Source: Streptomyces xanthii (GTDB lineage: Bacteria > Actinomycetota > Actinomycetes > Streptomycetales > Streptomycetaceae). From it: a stretch of 64,000 nt of DNA. Where the stretch lies: contig NZ_CP061281.1 of the NCBI RefSeq assembly GCF_014621695.1, positions 1,984,001 through 2,048,000 on the forward strand. The letters are read 5' to 3'. Each line of letters opens with the position of its first letter. The first letter of the stretch is position 1. Below, piece after piece: positions 44,633 to 55,400 of the stretch. The position numbers were made by a program, and so were the translations under genes. The notes below the pieces were generated by a model, which saw only the letters and a program-made list of their open reading frames with translations, was not told the DNA's origin and did no database searches.

Positions 44633-46531
44633 ATGAACAAACAGGCTCAGCAAGTCCGGCACGACCACCACGACAGAACGATCGCCCGCCCCTCCCGGCG
44701 CGGCGTACGGGTGCTCCTGGCAGCCGGTGCCGCGGCGTTCACCCTGACGGCCGGCCTGGCCACCCCGCTCAACCCCGCGCCGCAGGAGGCGCAGGCGAAG
44801 GCGGACGGCGGGAAGAAGACCCTCACGGTGGCGCTCGCGCAGAGCGTCGACTCGCTGAGCCCGTTCCTGGCGACGCGCCTGGTGAGCACCAGCGTCCACC
44901 GGCTGATGTACGAGTACCTCACCAACTACGACCCGAAGGACAACCACGTCGTCCCGGGCTTCGCCACCAAGTGGGAGTCCTCGCCGGACAAGCTGACGTG
45001 GACGTACACGATCCGCGACGACTCGAAGTGGTCGGACGGCGAGAAGGCCACCGCCAAGGACGCGGCGTTCACCTTCAACAAGATGATGACGGACGACGCG
45101 GCGGCCACCGCCAACGGCTCGTTCGTCACCAACTTCAAGAAGGTCACGGCCCCCAGTGACACCCAGCTGGTCATCGAGCTGAAGAAGCCGCAGGCGACGA
45201 TGACCTCGCTCGACGTCCCGATCGTGCCGGAGCACGTGTGGAAGGACGTCAAGGACTACTCGAAGTTCAACAACGACCAGAAGTTCCCGATCGTCGGCAA
45301 CGGCCCGTTCGTCCTCACGGACTACAAGACGGACCAGTACGTGAAGCTGAAGGTCAACAAGGACTTCTGGCGGAAGTCGAAGACGCCGCAGTTCGACGAG
45401 ATCGTCTTCAAGACCTACAAGGACCAGGACGCCGCGGTCGCCGCGCTGCGCAAGGGCGAGGTCTCCTTCGTCGCCGGCTCCCCCGCCCTGACGCCCGCTC
45501 AGGCGGCCTCGCTCAAGGGCGAGAAGAACATCAAGGTGAACGAGGGTCCCGGCCGCCGCTTCTACGCGATCGCCGTGAACCCGGGCGCGCGCACCAAGGA
45601 CGGCAAGAAGTTCGGCGACGGAAACAAGGCGCTGCTCGACCAGAAGGTCCGCCAGGCGCTGTTCCGCTCCGTCGACACCAAGACGATCGTCGACAAGGTC
45701 TTCCAGGGGCACGCCGTGCAGGGCGCGGGCTACATCCCGCCGCGCTTCAACGACTACTTCTGGCAGCCGTCGGACGGTCAGAAGCTGTCGTACGACCCCG
45801 AGGCGGCGGGCAAGCTGCTCGACGACGCGGGCTATCCGCTCAAGGACGGCAAGCGGGTCGGCAAGGACGGCAAGCCGCTGAACTTCCGCATCCTGTGTCA
45901 CGCCACCGACCCGAACGACAAGGCGGTCGGCAAGTACCTGAAGGAGTGGTGGGGCGCGATCGGCATCGGCCTGAAGGTCGACTGCCTCGACGACGTGTCC
46001 GTGCCCTGGTACGCGGGTGAGTACGACCTCGCCTTCGACGGCTGGTCGGTGAACCCGGACCCGGACTTCGTGCTCGGCATCCACACGTGTGCGGCGCTGC
46101 CCGCGAAGGCCAAGGAGAGCGCGGCCACCGACAACTTCATCTGCGACAAGAAGTTCGACGACCTGTACGGACAGCAGCTCGCCGAGTACGACGCGGCGAA
46201 GCGCGCGGACGTCGTCAAGGACATGCAGTCCTGGCTGTACGACTCCGGGTACATGAACGTGATGGCGTACCCGAACGCGGTGGAGGCGTACCGCACGGAC
46301 CAGATCAAGTCGATCACGACGATGCCCACGGCCGCGGGCAACATCTACGGCCAGGACGGGTACTGGAGCTGGTGGTCGGCGGAGCCGGCGAGCGCCTCCG
46401 ACAGCTCGGACTCGGGCTCGTCGAGCTCGACCGGGGTCGTGATCGGGATCGTGATCGCCGCACTCCTCGTCATCGGCGGCGGCGTGTTCTTCGCGATGCG
46501 GCGCCGGTCCACGGCGGACGATCGGGAGTAG
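44633..46531 (+). CDS. Peptide ABC transporter substrate-binding protein with C-terminal anchor
   Basis: 632 aa. Signal sequence (RRGVRVLLAAGAAAFTLTAG) without a lipobox cysteine. Family 5 solute-binding body: SVDSLSPFLATRLV, then VVPGFATKWESSPD, KSKTPQFDEIVFK. A Ser-rich linker (about 580-598) leads to one C-terminal helix (VVIGIVIAALLVIGGGVFF) and RRR tail. So it is tethered at the C-terminus, unlike the usual lipid-anchored binding proteins. First gene of a five-gene operon; probably binds oligo- or dipeptides. Confidence 0.92.
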   Translation: MNKQAQQVRHDHHDRTIARPSRRGVRVLLAAGAAAFTLTAGLATPLNPAPQEAQAKADGGKKTLTVALAQSVDSLSPFLATRLVSTSVHRLMYEYLTNYDPKDNHVVPGFATKWESSPDKLTWTYTIRDDSKWSDGEKATAKDAAFTFNKMMTDDAAATANGSFVTNFKKVTAPSDTQLVIELKKPQATMTSLDVPIVPEHVWKDVKDYSKFNNDQKFPIVGNGPFVLTDYKTDQYVKLKVNKDFWRKSKTPQFDEIVFKTYKDQDAAVAALRKGEVSFVAGSPALTPAQAASLKGEKNIKVNEGPGRRFYAIAVNPGARTKDGKKFGDGNKALLDQKVRQALFRSVDTKTIVDKVFQGHAVQGAGYIPPRFNDYFWQPSDGQKLSYDPEAAGKLLDDAGYPLKDGKRVGKDGKPLNFRILCHATDPNDKAVGKYLKEWWGAIGIGLKVDCLDDVSVPWYAGEYDLAFDGWSVNPDPDFVLGIHTCAALPAKAKESAATDNFICDKKFDDLYGQQLAEYDAAKRADVVKDMQSWLYDSGYMNVMAYPNAVEAYRTDQIKSITTMPTAAGNIYGQDGYWSWWSAEPASASDSSDSGSSSSTGVVIGIVIAALLVIGGGVFFAMRRRSTADDRE

Positions 46532-46605
46532 TACCGCCCGAGGCCCCGCATCCCGCACACGCGCGCGGCCGACGCCCGCACGACCAACGAGAGTTCGCAT
46601 GAACC

Positions 46606-47694
46606 ATGACAGCTGACAGCACTCCGGCGCTCGTGCAGGGCGCGGGCGGCCCCGGCGACGACCCCACCGCACCGGTGGGGTCGTCGCCGGCCGCCCGCGG
46701 CCCGCGGGCCCGCGACACCAAGGCGTATCTGCGGTACGCGGCGACGAAGATCCTCGGCGCCGCCGTCTCCCTCTTCGCCGTCCTCGTCACCAGCTTCTTC
46801 CTCTTCCGGCTCATCCCGAGCGACCCGGTCAAGCAGATGACGGGCGGCCGCAAGGTCTCGGCGGAGCAACTGGAGAACCTGCGCCACCAGTTCGGCCTCG
46901 ACCAGCCGATGTGGAAGCAGTTCACCTCGTACATCGGCGACGCGCTCACCGGTGACTTCGGAACCTCGTTCCAGTACCACGTCCCCGTCATCGACAAGAT
47001 CACCGCGGCGCTCCCGGCGACGCTGCTGCTGACAGGCACGGCGTACGTTTTGTACTCGGCGCTCGGCATCTGGCTGGGCACCCGCACGGCGTGGCGCAAC
47101 GGGTCGCGCAGCGACCGCTTCAACACGGCGTTCGCGCTGACCCTCTACTCGGTCCCGGCGTTCTGGCTGGGCCTGCTCCTCATCATCGTCTTCGCCGTGG
47201 GCGTCGGGCCGGTCCCCGGCCTGTTCCCGACCGGCGGCCTCGAATCGGGCGGCGAGAGCGGCTTCGCGTACGTCGTCGACGTCGCGCACCATCTGGTCCT
47301 GCCGGTGATCACGCTGGTCGCGGTCGGCTACGCGCAGACACTGCTCGTGATGCGCTCCTCGCTGCTGGACGAGATGGGCAGCGACTATCTGACGACGGCC
47401 CGCGCCAAGGGTCTGCGTGACGACGTGGTGCGCCGCAAGCACGCCGTGCCGAACGCGCTGCTGCCGACGTTCACGCTGATGTTCGTGAACCTGGGGCACG
47501 TGGTCGCCGGGCAGATCCTCGTCGAGACGGTGTTCTCCTGGCCGGGTCTGGGCGGCCTGTTCTACTCGGCCCTGTCCGTGCCCGATCTCCCTCTGGTCCA
47601 GGGCCTGTTCTTCGTCTTCGCGACCGCGGTGATCCTCGCGAACACGCTGGCCGACATCCTCTATCCGCTGCTCGACCCGAGGGTGGGCCGATGA
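46606..47694 (+). CDS. Peptide ABC transporter permease (DppB-type)
   Basis: 362 aa with about six hydrophobic segments. The N-terminal 45 residues are a Pro/Gly-rich cytoplasmic head. The EAA-like loop reads YLTTARAKGLRDDVVRRKHA. Overlaps the next permease by 4 bp. Confidence 0.93.
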   Translation: MTADSTPALVQGAGGPGDDPTAPVGSSPAARGPRARDTKAYLRYAATKILGAAVSLFAVLVTSFFLFRLIPSDPVKQMTGGRKVSAEQLENLRHQFGLDQPMWKQFTSYIGDALTGDFGTSFQYHVPVIDKITAALPATLLLTGTAYVLYSALGIWLGTRTAWRNGSRSDRFNTAFALTLYSVPAFWLGLLLIIVFAVGVGPVPGLFPTGGLESGGESGFAYVVDVAHHLVLPVITLVAVGYAQTLLVMRSSLLDEMGSDYLTTARAKGLRDDVVRRKHAVPNALLPTFTLMFVNLGHVVAGQILVETVFSWPGLGGLFYSALSVPDLPLVQGLFFVFATAVILANTLADILYPLLDPRVGR

Positions 47695-48623
47695 CGACCG
47701 AGACCGCGCCCGCCGAGGGCGTGCAGAAGACCACGAGCGCGCGCTCGCTCGCGCGCGCCCGCAAGCGTCAGTCGCTGGCCCGCTTCTGGCGCTCGTACCG
47801 CTCCCACAAGGGCGGTCTGTGGGGCCTGGGCCTGCTCGTGCTGATCGCGCTGATCGCCGTGTTCGCGCCCGTGCTCGTCGGCGCGGACGCGCAGAGCGTG
47901 ACGAACGCGCCGGGCGGGCCGCTGGAGGGCCCGAGCGGGGAGTTCCCGCTCGGCACCGACCAGTTCGGGCGCAGTGTGCTCGCGCTCCTGGTGTACGGGG
48001 CGCGGGTGTCGCTCACCGTGGGGCTGCTCGCGGCGTTCCTGTGCGTGGCGATCGGCACCCTCATCGGGATCGTCGCCGGGCACTTCCGCGGCTGGTACGC
48101 GACGGTCCTGATGCGGATCACCGACTGGTTCCTGGTGATGCCGACGCTGGTCCTCGCGATCGCGCTCGCGACGGTGATGGACCGCTCGATGTGGACGGTG
48201 ATCATCGCGATCGGCGTCACGACCTGGCCGACCACCGCCCGCCTCGTGCGCGCGCAGACGCTCGCGGTGGAGTCCCGCCCCTACATCGAGCGGGCCCGGG
48301 CGCTGGGCGGCGGCCACGGGCACGTCATGACCCGGCACGTGCTGCCGAACGTGATGCCGCTCGTCCTCGCCCAGACCACGATGATCATCTCCTCGGCGAT
48401 CCTCACCGAGGCGACCCTCGCGTTCCTCGGCCTGTCCGACCCGACGGTCACGTCCTGGGGCGGCATGCTGCAGGACGCCCGCGAGGCCGGCGCGGTCAGC
48501 GCGGGCGACTGGTGGTACCTGGCCCCGCCCGGCATCGCCATCGCCGTCGTCGCGCTGTCGTTCACGCTGTGCGGCCGCGCGGTCGAGTCCGTCCTCAACC
48601 CGAAGCTGGGGGTGCGGTCATGA
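47691..48623 (+). CDS. Peptide ABC transporter permease (DppC-type)
   Basis: 310 aa. About six membrane helices, with EAA-loop ERARALGGGHGHVMTRHV. Partner of the preceding permease; 4-bp overlaps on both sides indicate one coupled operon. Confidence 0.93.
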   Translation: MTTETAPAEGVQKTTSARSLARARKRQSLARFWRSYRSHKGGLWGLGLLVLIALIAVFAPVLVGADAQSVTNAPGGPLEGPSGEFPLGTDQFGRSVLALLVYGARVSLTVGLLAAFLCVAIGTLIGIVAGHFRGWYATVLMRITDWFLVMPTLVLAIALATVMDRSMWTVIIAIGVTTWPTTARLVRAQTLAVESRPYIERARALGGGHGHVMTRHVLPNVMPLVLAQTTMIISSAILTEATLAFLGLSDPTVTSWGGMLQDAREAGAVSAGDWWYLAPPGIAIAVVALSFTLCGRAVESVLNPKLGVRS

Positions 48624-49633
48624 CACTGCTTCAGGTGAAGGACCTCGCGGTGACGTACGCGGGCGGCGCCCAGGCCGTGCGCGGGGTGAACCTGTCCGTG
48701 GAGGCCGGCCAGAAGCTCGGCATCGCGGGCGAGTCCGGCTGCGGCAAGTCGACGCTCGCGCTCGCGCTGCTGCGGCTGCTGCCCGCGGGCACGAAGGTGT
48801 CGGGCGAGATCCTGCTCGACGGCGAGGACGTCCTCGCGATGAAGTGGGGCCAGGTCCGCGCCGTGCGCTGGGCGGGCGCCTCGATCGTGTTCCAGGGCGC
48901 GATGCACTCGCTGAACGCCGTGCACCGCATCGGCGACCAGATCGCCGAGCCGATCCTGCTGCACAAGAAGGCGACACCGGCGGGTGCGAGGAAGAAGGTC
49001 GCCGAGCTGCTCGAGCACGTGGGGCTCCCGGCGGCCCGCGCCGACGCCTATCCGCACGAGCTGTCCGGCGGGCAGCGCCAGCGCGTGATGATCGCCATGG
49101 CGCTCGCCTGCGATCCGGCGCTGATCATCGCCGACGAGCCGACGACCGCCCTGGACGTGATGATCCAGGCCCAGATCCTGCGCCTGATCGAGCAGTTGGT
49201 CGCCGAGCAGGACCTCGGCCTCGTCATGATCAGCCACGACCTCGCGGTCCTCTCCGACACCTGCGACCGGCTCGCCGTGATGTACGCGGGCCGCGTCGTC
49301 GAGGAGGGCCCGGCGGACCAGGTGTACGAGAACGCGGTGCACCCCTACGGAAAGGCCCTGTCGGCGGCGTTCCCGACGATCGGCGACCCGGCGTCCCGGT
49401 TCGCGCCGCGCGGGCTGCCCGGCGACCCGCCGGACCCGTCGGCGCTGCCGTCCGGCTGCACGTTCCATCCGCGCTGCCCGGTGGCGCTGGAGGTGTGCGC
49501 GACGCAGGACCAGGAGCTGCTGGACGCGGGGTCCGGCCGGCGGGCGGCGTGTGTACATGTCGGCTCGGGGACGGGGGCCGACACCGGCCCCGGTCCGGGC
49601 GAGTCGGTCGAGGCGAGGAGCACCACGGCATGA
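48620..49633 (+). CDS. Peptide ABC transporter ATP-binding protein (DppD-type)
   Basis: 337 aa. Walker [10 protein letters not shown], signature LSGGQRQR, Walker [14 protein letters not shown]-terminal FHPRCP motif typical of oligo/dipeptide importers. Starts in a 4-bp overlap with the permease. Confidence 0.95.
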   Translation: MTLLQVKDLAVTYAGGAQAVRGVNLSVEAGQKLGIAGESGCGKSTLALALLRLLPAGTKVSGEILLDGEDVLAMKWGQVRAVRWAGASIVFQGAMHSLNAVHRIGDQIAEPILLHKKATPAGARKKVAELLEHVGLPAARADAYPHELSGGQRQRVMIAMALACDPALIIADEPTTALDVMIQAQILRLIEQLVAEQDLGLVMISHDLAVLSDTCDRLAVMYAGRVVEEGPADQVYENAVHPYGKALSAAFPTIGDPASRFAPRGLPGDPPDPSALPSGCTFHPRCPVALEVCATQDQELLDAGSGRRAACVHVGSGTGADTGPGPGESVEARSTTA

Positions 49634-50634
49634 AGGAGCAGGTCACGCAGGGCACGCGGCCCCTGCTGAGCGCCGAGCAGCTGCGGCTGACGTTCCCGGG
49701 GCGCCGCGGGGCGCCGCCGGCGCGGGCCGTGGACGGGGTCGACCTGGACATCGCGCCCGGGGAGATCGTCGCCCTGGTCGGCGAGTCCGGCTGCGGCAAG
49801 ACGAGCCTCGCGCGCACGCTGCTGGGCCTGGAGAAGCCGACGGCCGGTGCGGTCACCTTCGCCGGGAAGCCGCTCGACTACGCGTCCCGCGCGCTGAAGG
49901 CGTACCGCAAGCGGGTGCAGCTGGTTCTCCAGGACCCGAGCGGCTCGCTCAATCCGCGGCACACGGTGTACGACGCCGTCGCGGAGGGCCTGCGGATCCA
50001 CGGGTACGCCGGGGACGAGCGGGCGGCCGTGTCGGACGCGCTGTCCCGGGCGGGGCTGCGGCCCCCTGAGCGGTTCTTCCTGCGCTACCCGCACGAGCTG
50101 TCCGGCGGGCAGCGCCAGCGTGTCGTCATCGCGGGCGCGCTCGTCCTCGAACCCGAACTCATCGTGGCCGACGAGCCGGTGGCCTCGCTGGACGCGTCCG
50201 TACGGGGCGAGATCCTGGCGCTGCTGCTGCGGCTGCGCGACGAACTGGGGCTCTCGGCGCTGGTCGTCACGCACGATCTGGGGCTGGCCTGGAACATCGC
50301 GGACCGGGTGGCCGTGATGTATCTGGGCCGGATCGTGGAGACGGGTCCGGTGGAGGATGTCCTGACGGCTCCTCAGCACCCGTACACGCAGGCCCTGTTG
50401 TCGGTGCTCCCGGAGGCGCCCGGGGATCCGGTGGTGCTGACCGGGGAGCCGCCGGACCCGTCCCGGGTGCCCGGGGGGTGCCGGTTCCATGTGCGGTGCC
50501 AGGTGCTGGCCCGTGGCTCCGCCGAGGAGGCCGGGGTGGCCGAAGCGTGCCGCTCCGAGGATCTGCCGGTGCTTTCCGGCGGCGCCGCGACTCAGGTGGC
50601 CTGTCACTGGGCGGCGGCGCGGGCTGCGCAGTAG
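49630..50634 (+). CDS. Peptide ABC transporter ATP-binding protein (DppF-type)
   Basis: 334 aa. Walker [10 protein letters not shown], signature LSGGQRQR, Walker B LIVADEPVASLD. C-terminal FHVRCQ. Heterodimer partner of the preceding ATPase; last gene of the operon. Confidence 0.95.
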   Translation: MKEQVTQGTRPLLSAEQLRLTFPGRRGAPPARAVDGVDLDIAPGEIVALVGESGCGKTSLARTLLGLEKPTAGAVTFAGKPLDYASRALKAYRKRVQLVLQDPSGSLNPRHTVYDAVAEGLRIHGYAGDERAAVSDALSRAGLRPPERFFLRYPHELSGGQRQRVVIAGALVLEPELIVADEPVASLDASVRGEILALLLRLRDELGLSALVVTHDLGLAWNIADRVAVMYLGRIVETGPVEDVLTAPQHPYTQALLSVLPEAPGDPVVLTGEPPDPSRVPGGCRFHVRCQVLARGSAEEAGVAEACRSEDLPVLSGGAATQVACHWAAARAAQ

Positions 50635-50680
50635 CGTCTGCCGGGTTCTCTGATCGGGCGTCTGCCGGTCCGTCGTGGCT

Positions 50681-50777
50681 GGTCGCGCAGTTCCCCGCGC
50701 CCCTAGGAGGCTGCGCCTCCTCGGGGAGATGCCACCCGAAGGGTGCGCATCTCAGGGGCGCGGGGAACTGCGCGACC
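50681..50777. repeat. Cloverleaf-forming repeat element
   Basis: A perfect 24-bp outer inverted repeat (50681-50704 and 50754-50777, GGTCGCGCAGTTCCCCGCGC...) encloses two hairpins. The first is 50705-50721 (AGGAGG/CCTCCT, 5-nt loop). The second is 50726-50753 (GAGATGC...GCATCTC, with CACCC-GAA-GGGTG and one bulge). The outer sequence resembles a repeat scattered widely in streptomycete genomes. It may also terminate both flanking operons. Confidence 0.8.
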
Positions 50778-50818
50778 GACCCCCACCGGGGCCGCGGCCG
50801 CCGGCGAACGGCTGGGCC

Positions 50819-51301
50819 CTATTCCAGCGGCGACTTCATGCCCGGCTGGTAGTCGCCGGCAGGCTGTCGCGTCATCACGTTCAGACGGTTGAACGCGTTG
50901 ATGCCCGCGATGAGGCAGACGAGCGCGCCGAGCTGTTCCTCGTCGTAGTGCTTGGCGGCACGCTCCCAGACCTCGTCCGGCACCCCCGTGGCGGCGTCCG
51001 CCAGGCGCGTGCCCTCCTCGGCGAGTTCGAGGGCCGCCCGCTCAGCCTCGGTGAAGACCTTCGCCTCGCGCCACGCCGCGACGAGGCTGAGCCGGACCGG
51101 CGTCTCGCCCGCCGCCACGGCCTCCTTGACGTGCATGTCGAGGCAGCCCGAGCAGCCGTTGATCTGGCTGGCGCGGATCTTCACCAGTTCCTGCGTCGCG
51201 ACGGGCAGGCCGGAACCGGTCAGCGGCTGGTGCGCGGCGACGAGGCGCTTGAGGAATCCGACGGCGGACTGGCTGGCGAAGATGTTCAGACGGGGTTCCA
51301 T
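50819..51301 (-). CDS. AhpD-like carboxymuconolactone decarboxylase family protein
   Basis: 160 aa. The AhpD core is NGCSGCLDMHVKEA with the CxxC pair at about 50 and 53 and a histidine at 57. The family includes peroxidase partners that reduce peroxides through the CxxC; the substrate is unknown. It lies between the repeat element and ribF. Confidence 0.88.
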   Translation of the reverse strand: MEPRLNIFASQSAVGFLKRLVAAHQPLTGSGLPVATQELVKIRASQINGCSGCLDMHVKEAVAAGETPVRLSLVAAWREAKVFTEAERAALELAEEGTRLADAATGVPDEVWERAAKHYDEEQLGALVCLIAGINAFNRLNVMTRQPAGDYQPGMKSPLE

Positions 51302-51406
51302 GGCGAGCTCCCTGCTTGGATTCCGTAGTCCTGGATGGTGCGTTCACCAACAGGACGGATCGCAGGGGCCCGTCTGTGACATCCCCGGGCCGGAACGGGG
51401 TGTGAC

Positions 51407-52366
51407 CTACGCCTCGTTCGCCTCGTAGGCCGCGATGAGGTCACGCGACCGCTTCACGTCGTCGGCGATGGCCTCGACGAGCTGCTCCAGGGAGTCGAAC
51501 TTCGACATGCCGCGCACGAAGGCGAGGAAGTCGACGGCGACGTGCAGCCCGTACAGGTCGAGCCCCTCGCGGTCGATGGCGTAGGCCTCCACGGTCCGCT
51601 CGACCGCGTCGAACTGCGGGTTCGTGCCGACCGAGATCGCGGCGGGCATGGCCTCGCCCTCGACGTGCAGCCAGCCCGCGTAGACGCCGTCGGCGGGGAT
51701 CGCGGTGTGCGGGAGGGTCTCCACGTTGGCCGTCGGGAAGCCCAGTTCGCGGCCGCGCTGCGCGCCGCGCACGACGACGCCCTCGACGCGGTGGGGGCGG
51801 CCCAGGATCTCGCGGGCACCCTCGACGTCGCCCTCGGCGACGAGCCGGCGGGTCAGCGTCGAGGAGAACGGCTGACCGCCGCCCGCCGTGCCGCTGACGA
51901 ACAGGTCGACGAGCTCGACGGCGAAGTCGTAGGTGCGGCCCTGCTCGGCGAGGAACGCGACGTCACCGGCGGCCTTGTGGCCGAAGCGGAAGTTGGGGCC
52001 CTCGACGACGACCCGGGCGTGCAGCCGGTCGACGAGCACCTTCGCGACGAAGTCGGCGGGCGACAGCTTCGAGAACTCGGTGGTGAACGGGAGGATCAGC
52101 ACCGCGTCCACGCCCAGCTCGGCCATCAGCTCGGCCCTGCGGTGGTGCGCGGCGAGCAGCGGCGGGTGCGAGCCGGGGCGCACGACCTCGCTGGGGTGCG
52201 GGTCGAAGGTGACGACGACGGCCGGGACGCCCAGCTCACGGGCGCGCTCCACGGCACGGCCGATGATCAACTGGTGTCCGCGGTGCACCCCGTCGTAGGA
52301 ACCGATGGTGACGACGCTGCGCCCCCAGTCCTGGGGGATGTCCTCCAAGCCACGCCAGCGCTGCAC
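51407..52366 (-). CDS. ribF: Bifunctional riboflavin kinase / FAD synthetase
   Basis: 319 aa from the GTG at 52366, which has GAGGAG 8 nt upstream; a longer frame exists but lacks signals. N-terminal nucleotidyl-transferase motifs: GSYDGVHRGHQLII, FDPHPSEV, EGPNFRFGHK. The C-terminal kinase has GRELGFPTAN. Makes FMN and FAD. Sits in the conserved truB-ribF neighbourhood, here interrupted by a 3.4-kb gene. Confidence 0.95.
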   Translation of the reverse strand: MQRWRGLEDIPQDWGRSVVTIGSYDGVHRGHQLIIGRAVERARELGVPAVVVTFDPHPSEVVRPGSHPPLLAAHHRRAELMAELGVDAVLILPFTTEFSKLSPADFVAKVLVDRLHARVVVEGPNFRFGHKAAGDVAFLAEQGRTYDFAVELVDLFVSGTAGGGQPFSSTLTRRLVAEGDVEGAREILGRPHRVEGVVVRGAQRGRELGFPTANVETLPHTAIPADGVYAGWLHVEGEAMPAAISVGTNPQFDAVERTVEAYAIDREGLDLYGLHVAVDFLAFVRGMSKFDSLEQLVEAIADDVKRSRDLIAAYEANEA

Positions 52367-52497
52367 GGTGATTGCTCCTCGCAAACCTGTGTACGACGGT
52401 TCCGTCTGTCTGTGCTTCGTGCGTCTCCTACCGAACACGCAGGTCTAAGAGTGCCATGTCGCCCGGCCGCGCCACTCATCGGGCGGGTCGTCCGGGC

Positions 52498-55400
52498 TCA
52501 GGCGGGCACCTTCGCCCCGGCCACGCTCTCGATGGTGCGGCGGGCGCTGGGCCCGACGAGGGCGGCCCAGTCGGCCGGCTCGGCGGAGAGCCAGCGGGCG
52601 GTGAGGGCGGCGAAGCCGGGGACGGCCCCGGCCAGCTCGACCAGGCCCCGGTCGAAGCGGGCGGCGCCCTCGGGGGTGCGGACGAGCAGGGTGCCGGTGC
52701 GGTGCACGAGGTCGCGGGTGCGGGCCTGGCCGCGCCGCACGGCGCCCCGCGCGGCCGCGTCGAGGACGGCGGCGAGCACGTCCGGGTCCTGCTCCCGCCC
52801 GAGCAGGACGTCGAGCAGCTCCCCGCGCAGGCCGCGCGAGGCGGCGGTGCCGGGCGCGGCGAGGACGGGGGCGAGCGCGGCCCGTACGGCGGGCGTCGGG
52901 GCGCGCAGCAGGTCCAGGGCGAGCGGCAGCAGGACGGAGCGCCCGGTGGGGCCGCGCTCCAGGCACCGGTCCACGAACGCGGCCGCGTGCCGGGCGGCGC
53001 CCTCGGGGTGCGCGGCGGCCAGCGCTCCCACGAGCGCGGCGGCGCGGCGGGCCAGGGCGGGCGTCGTGACGTCGGCGAGGGTGCGTACGAGGTCGCCCGC
53101 GCCGGGGCCGAGCCCGTCGAGCCGGGACTCGAACGCGGCGAGGACGGGCTCGGGGTGGGTCTCCAGGGCCGGGGCGAGCGCGGACGCGGGCAGTTGCGGG
53201 TCCCCCGCGGCGAACCGGCGCAGGGCCCGGGCGAGGTACTGGGGCCGGGAGTGCGGGTCGCGGACGAGGAGGGCGAGCGCGGCGCCGTGCAGCGTGTCCT
53301 CGCCGGGGCGGGCCAGCAGGGCCAGCGCCGCGTAGCGCAGCAGTCCGCGGTCGGCGTCGCTGGTGGCCCGGGACTGGACGCGCAGCCCGTAGGCGAGGGC
53401 GGCGACGTGCCGGTCGAGCCGCTCGTCGTGCGCCCAGCGGTCGACGGCCCGGCACAGGGCGGAGGGCTCCTCGTCGGCGAGCACGGTGAGCAGTTCGTCG
53501 GCGCGGGGGTGCGGGCAGTCGACGAGGGCCTCGGTGAGGTCGTCGACGGCGCGGTGGCGGTGGGTGTGGAGCAGGGCCTGGGCGGCGGTCGCGACGGTGG
53601 CGTCGGGCAGCGCGGGCAGGGCCCGCTCGTCGTCGAACCAGGTGGTGAGCTGCCGCTGCGCGGCGGCGGGCGCGGCGGCCAGGAGCTCGGCGACGGTGTC
53701 CAGGTAGCGGTGCCCCTCCCCGGGCGAGGGGTCGTGCACGACGAGCCGCCGCAGCAGCGCGAAGCGGGCGCCGTCCGACACCGGGACCCGCGCCCAGAAC
53801 CAGGGCCCGAAGGCCCCGCGGTCGGCGAGCTCGCACAGGACGGGCAGATGCGCCTCGGCGTCCGGAACGCGCAGCAGCACCTCCGCGACCAGATGCCCGG
53901 CCCACCACTGCGCTTCCTCGTCGGCGGCCCGGCCCTCCCCTCGCTCGCCGCCCGGCAGCCAGGCGGTCAACTCCTCGAGCCGCTCCCCCAGTTCGGCGGA
54001 ACCCCGCTGCCGCCCGAGCAGCAGAAGGGCCCGCACCACAGGGCCCGCCCGGTGCCGCGGCACGGGCACCGCGGAGCCGCCCCGCCGCCGGAACACGAGG
54101 GCCTCCAGCGCCCCGTCCAGATCCAGGTGCATGCCCTGGATCCAGTCGGCCACCTCCTCGTGCGCGAAGCGGTATCCGCTCCCGGCCGGCACCAAAACTC
54201 CCTCGGTGAGCACGGCGGACGCCCACCCGCTCACCCCGTGCCGCGCGCCCCAGGGGAACAGCTCCTCGAACGCGGCCCGGTCCAGCTCCCCCTGCCCCGG
54301 CCCCAGACAGCTCCGCGCCGCCTCGTGCAGCTGACCGCAGACCCGCGCCGCGAGCCGCCGCACGGCCGCGCCCCGCAGGCCGGCGGGCGCGGCGAGCCGT
54401 ACCGCCACGCGCAGGCACATCAGGTCCAGGTACGCCCCGAAGATCTCGTCCCGGTCCGGCTGCCCGGGCACCTCCCCGGGCAGCGCCGCCCGCACGTCCC
54501 GCAGCAGCCGCAGCGCCAGCGGGTGCCGGGCGTCCGCCGGGTGCAGGGCGCCTTCGGGGATCCCGAACCGCTCCCGGGCCCGCTCGTCGTCCAGGTCCCC
54601 GATCCGGACGCAGGCGGGCAGCCTCCCGGCCCGCCCGTGCAGCGCCCCGGGGCCGAAGAGCCGGCCGGCCTGCTCCCAGTACTCGCCGCGGCAGGCCACG
54701 ACGAGCCGGACGCCGGACGCGGCGAGCCAGCGCTCGGTGCCGTGGGACCAGGCGGCGAGCCGGTGGGCGAGCACGGGCGGCATCTCCTCGGGCCCGTCGA
54801 GCACCAGCATCAGGGGGCGTCCGGCGTCGGCGGCGATCCGGGCGACGCGCGCGGGCGAGAGGTCTCCGAGGTCGCCGGGCTCCACCTCACGGGTGGCGGC
54901 GACGATCCGGCCCGCGCGCTCCAGGGCGCGTCCGACGGCCTGCGCGACGGAGGTGTCGCCGCCGCCCAGATCGGCGCCGCGCAGCCAGAGCGTGGGCGCG
55001 GCGCCCGCTCCGGCGCCCCGGCGTGCGGCGAGGGCCGCGAGCTCGGTGGTGCGTCCGCTGCCGGGGTCGCCGACGAGTGCGAGCAGCCGTGCGGGTCCGG
55101 CGCCGAACGCGGCCAGTTCCCGTACGACGTCCGGCCGCTCGACCGGGTCGGGGGCGCCGTCGGCCGCGGGCCCCTCGCTGCCCACGGAGACGGCGGCGAG
55201 CTGCAGCACGCCCGCGACGTTCAGCTCGTCCCCGTAGGCGGCGACCGTGACCGCGTTGCGGGCCAGGAGGGCTGCGAGGGGGCCGTGCGGGTCCGTCTCC
55301 GCGGCGGTGCGCAGCGGGACGGCGAGACCGGCGGCGCGGTGGCCGGTGCTCAGGGCGGTGCCGAGGACGGCGACGACGGCGCCCGTGACGGCGTCCAGGA

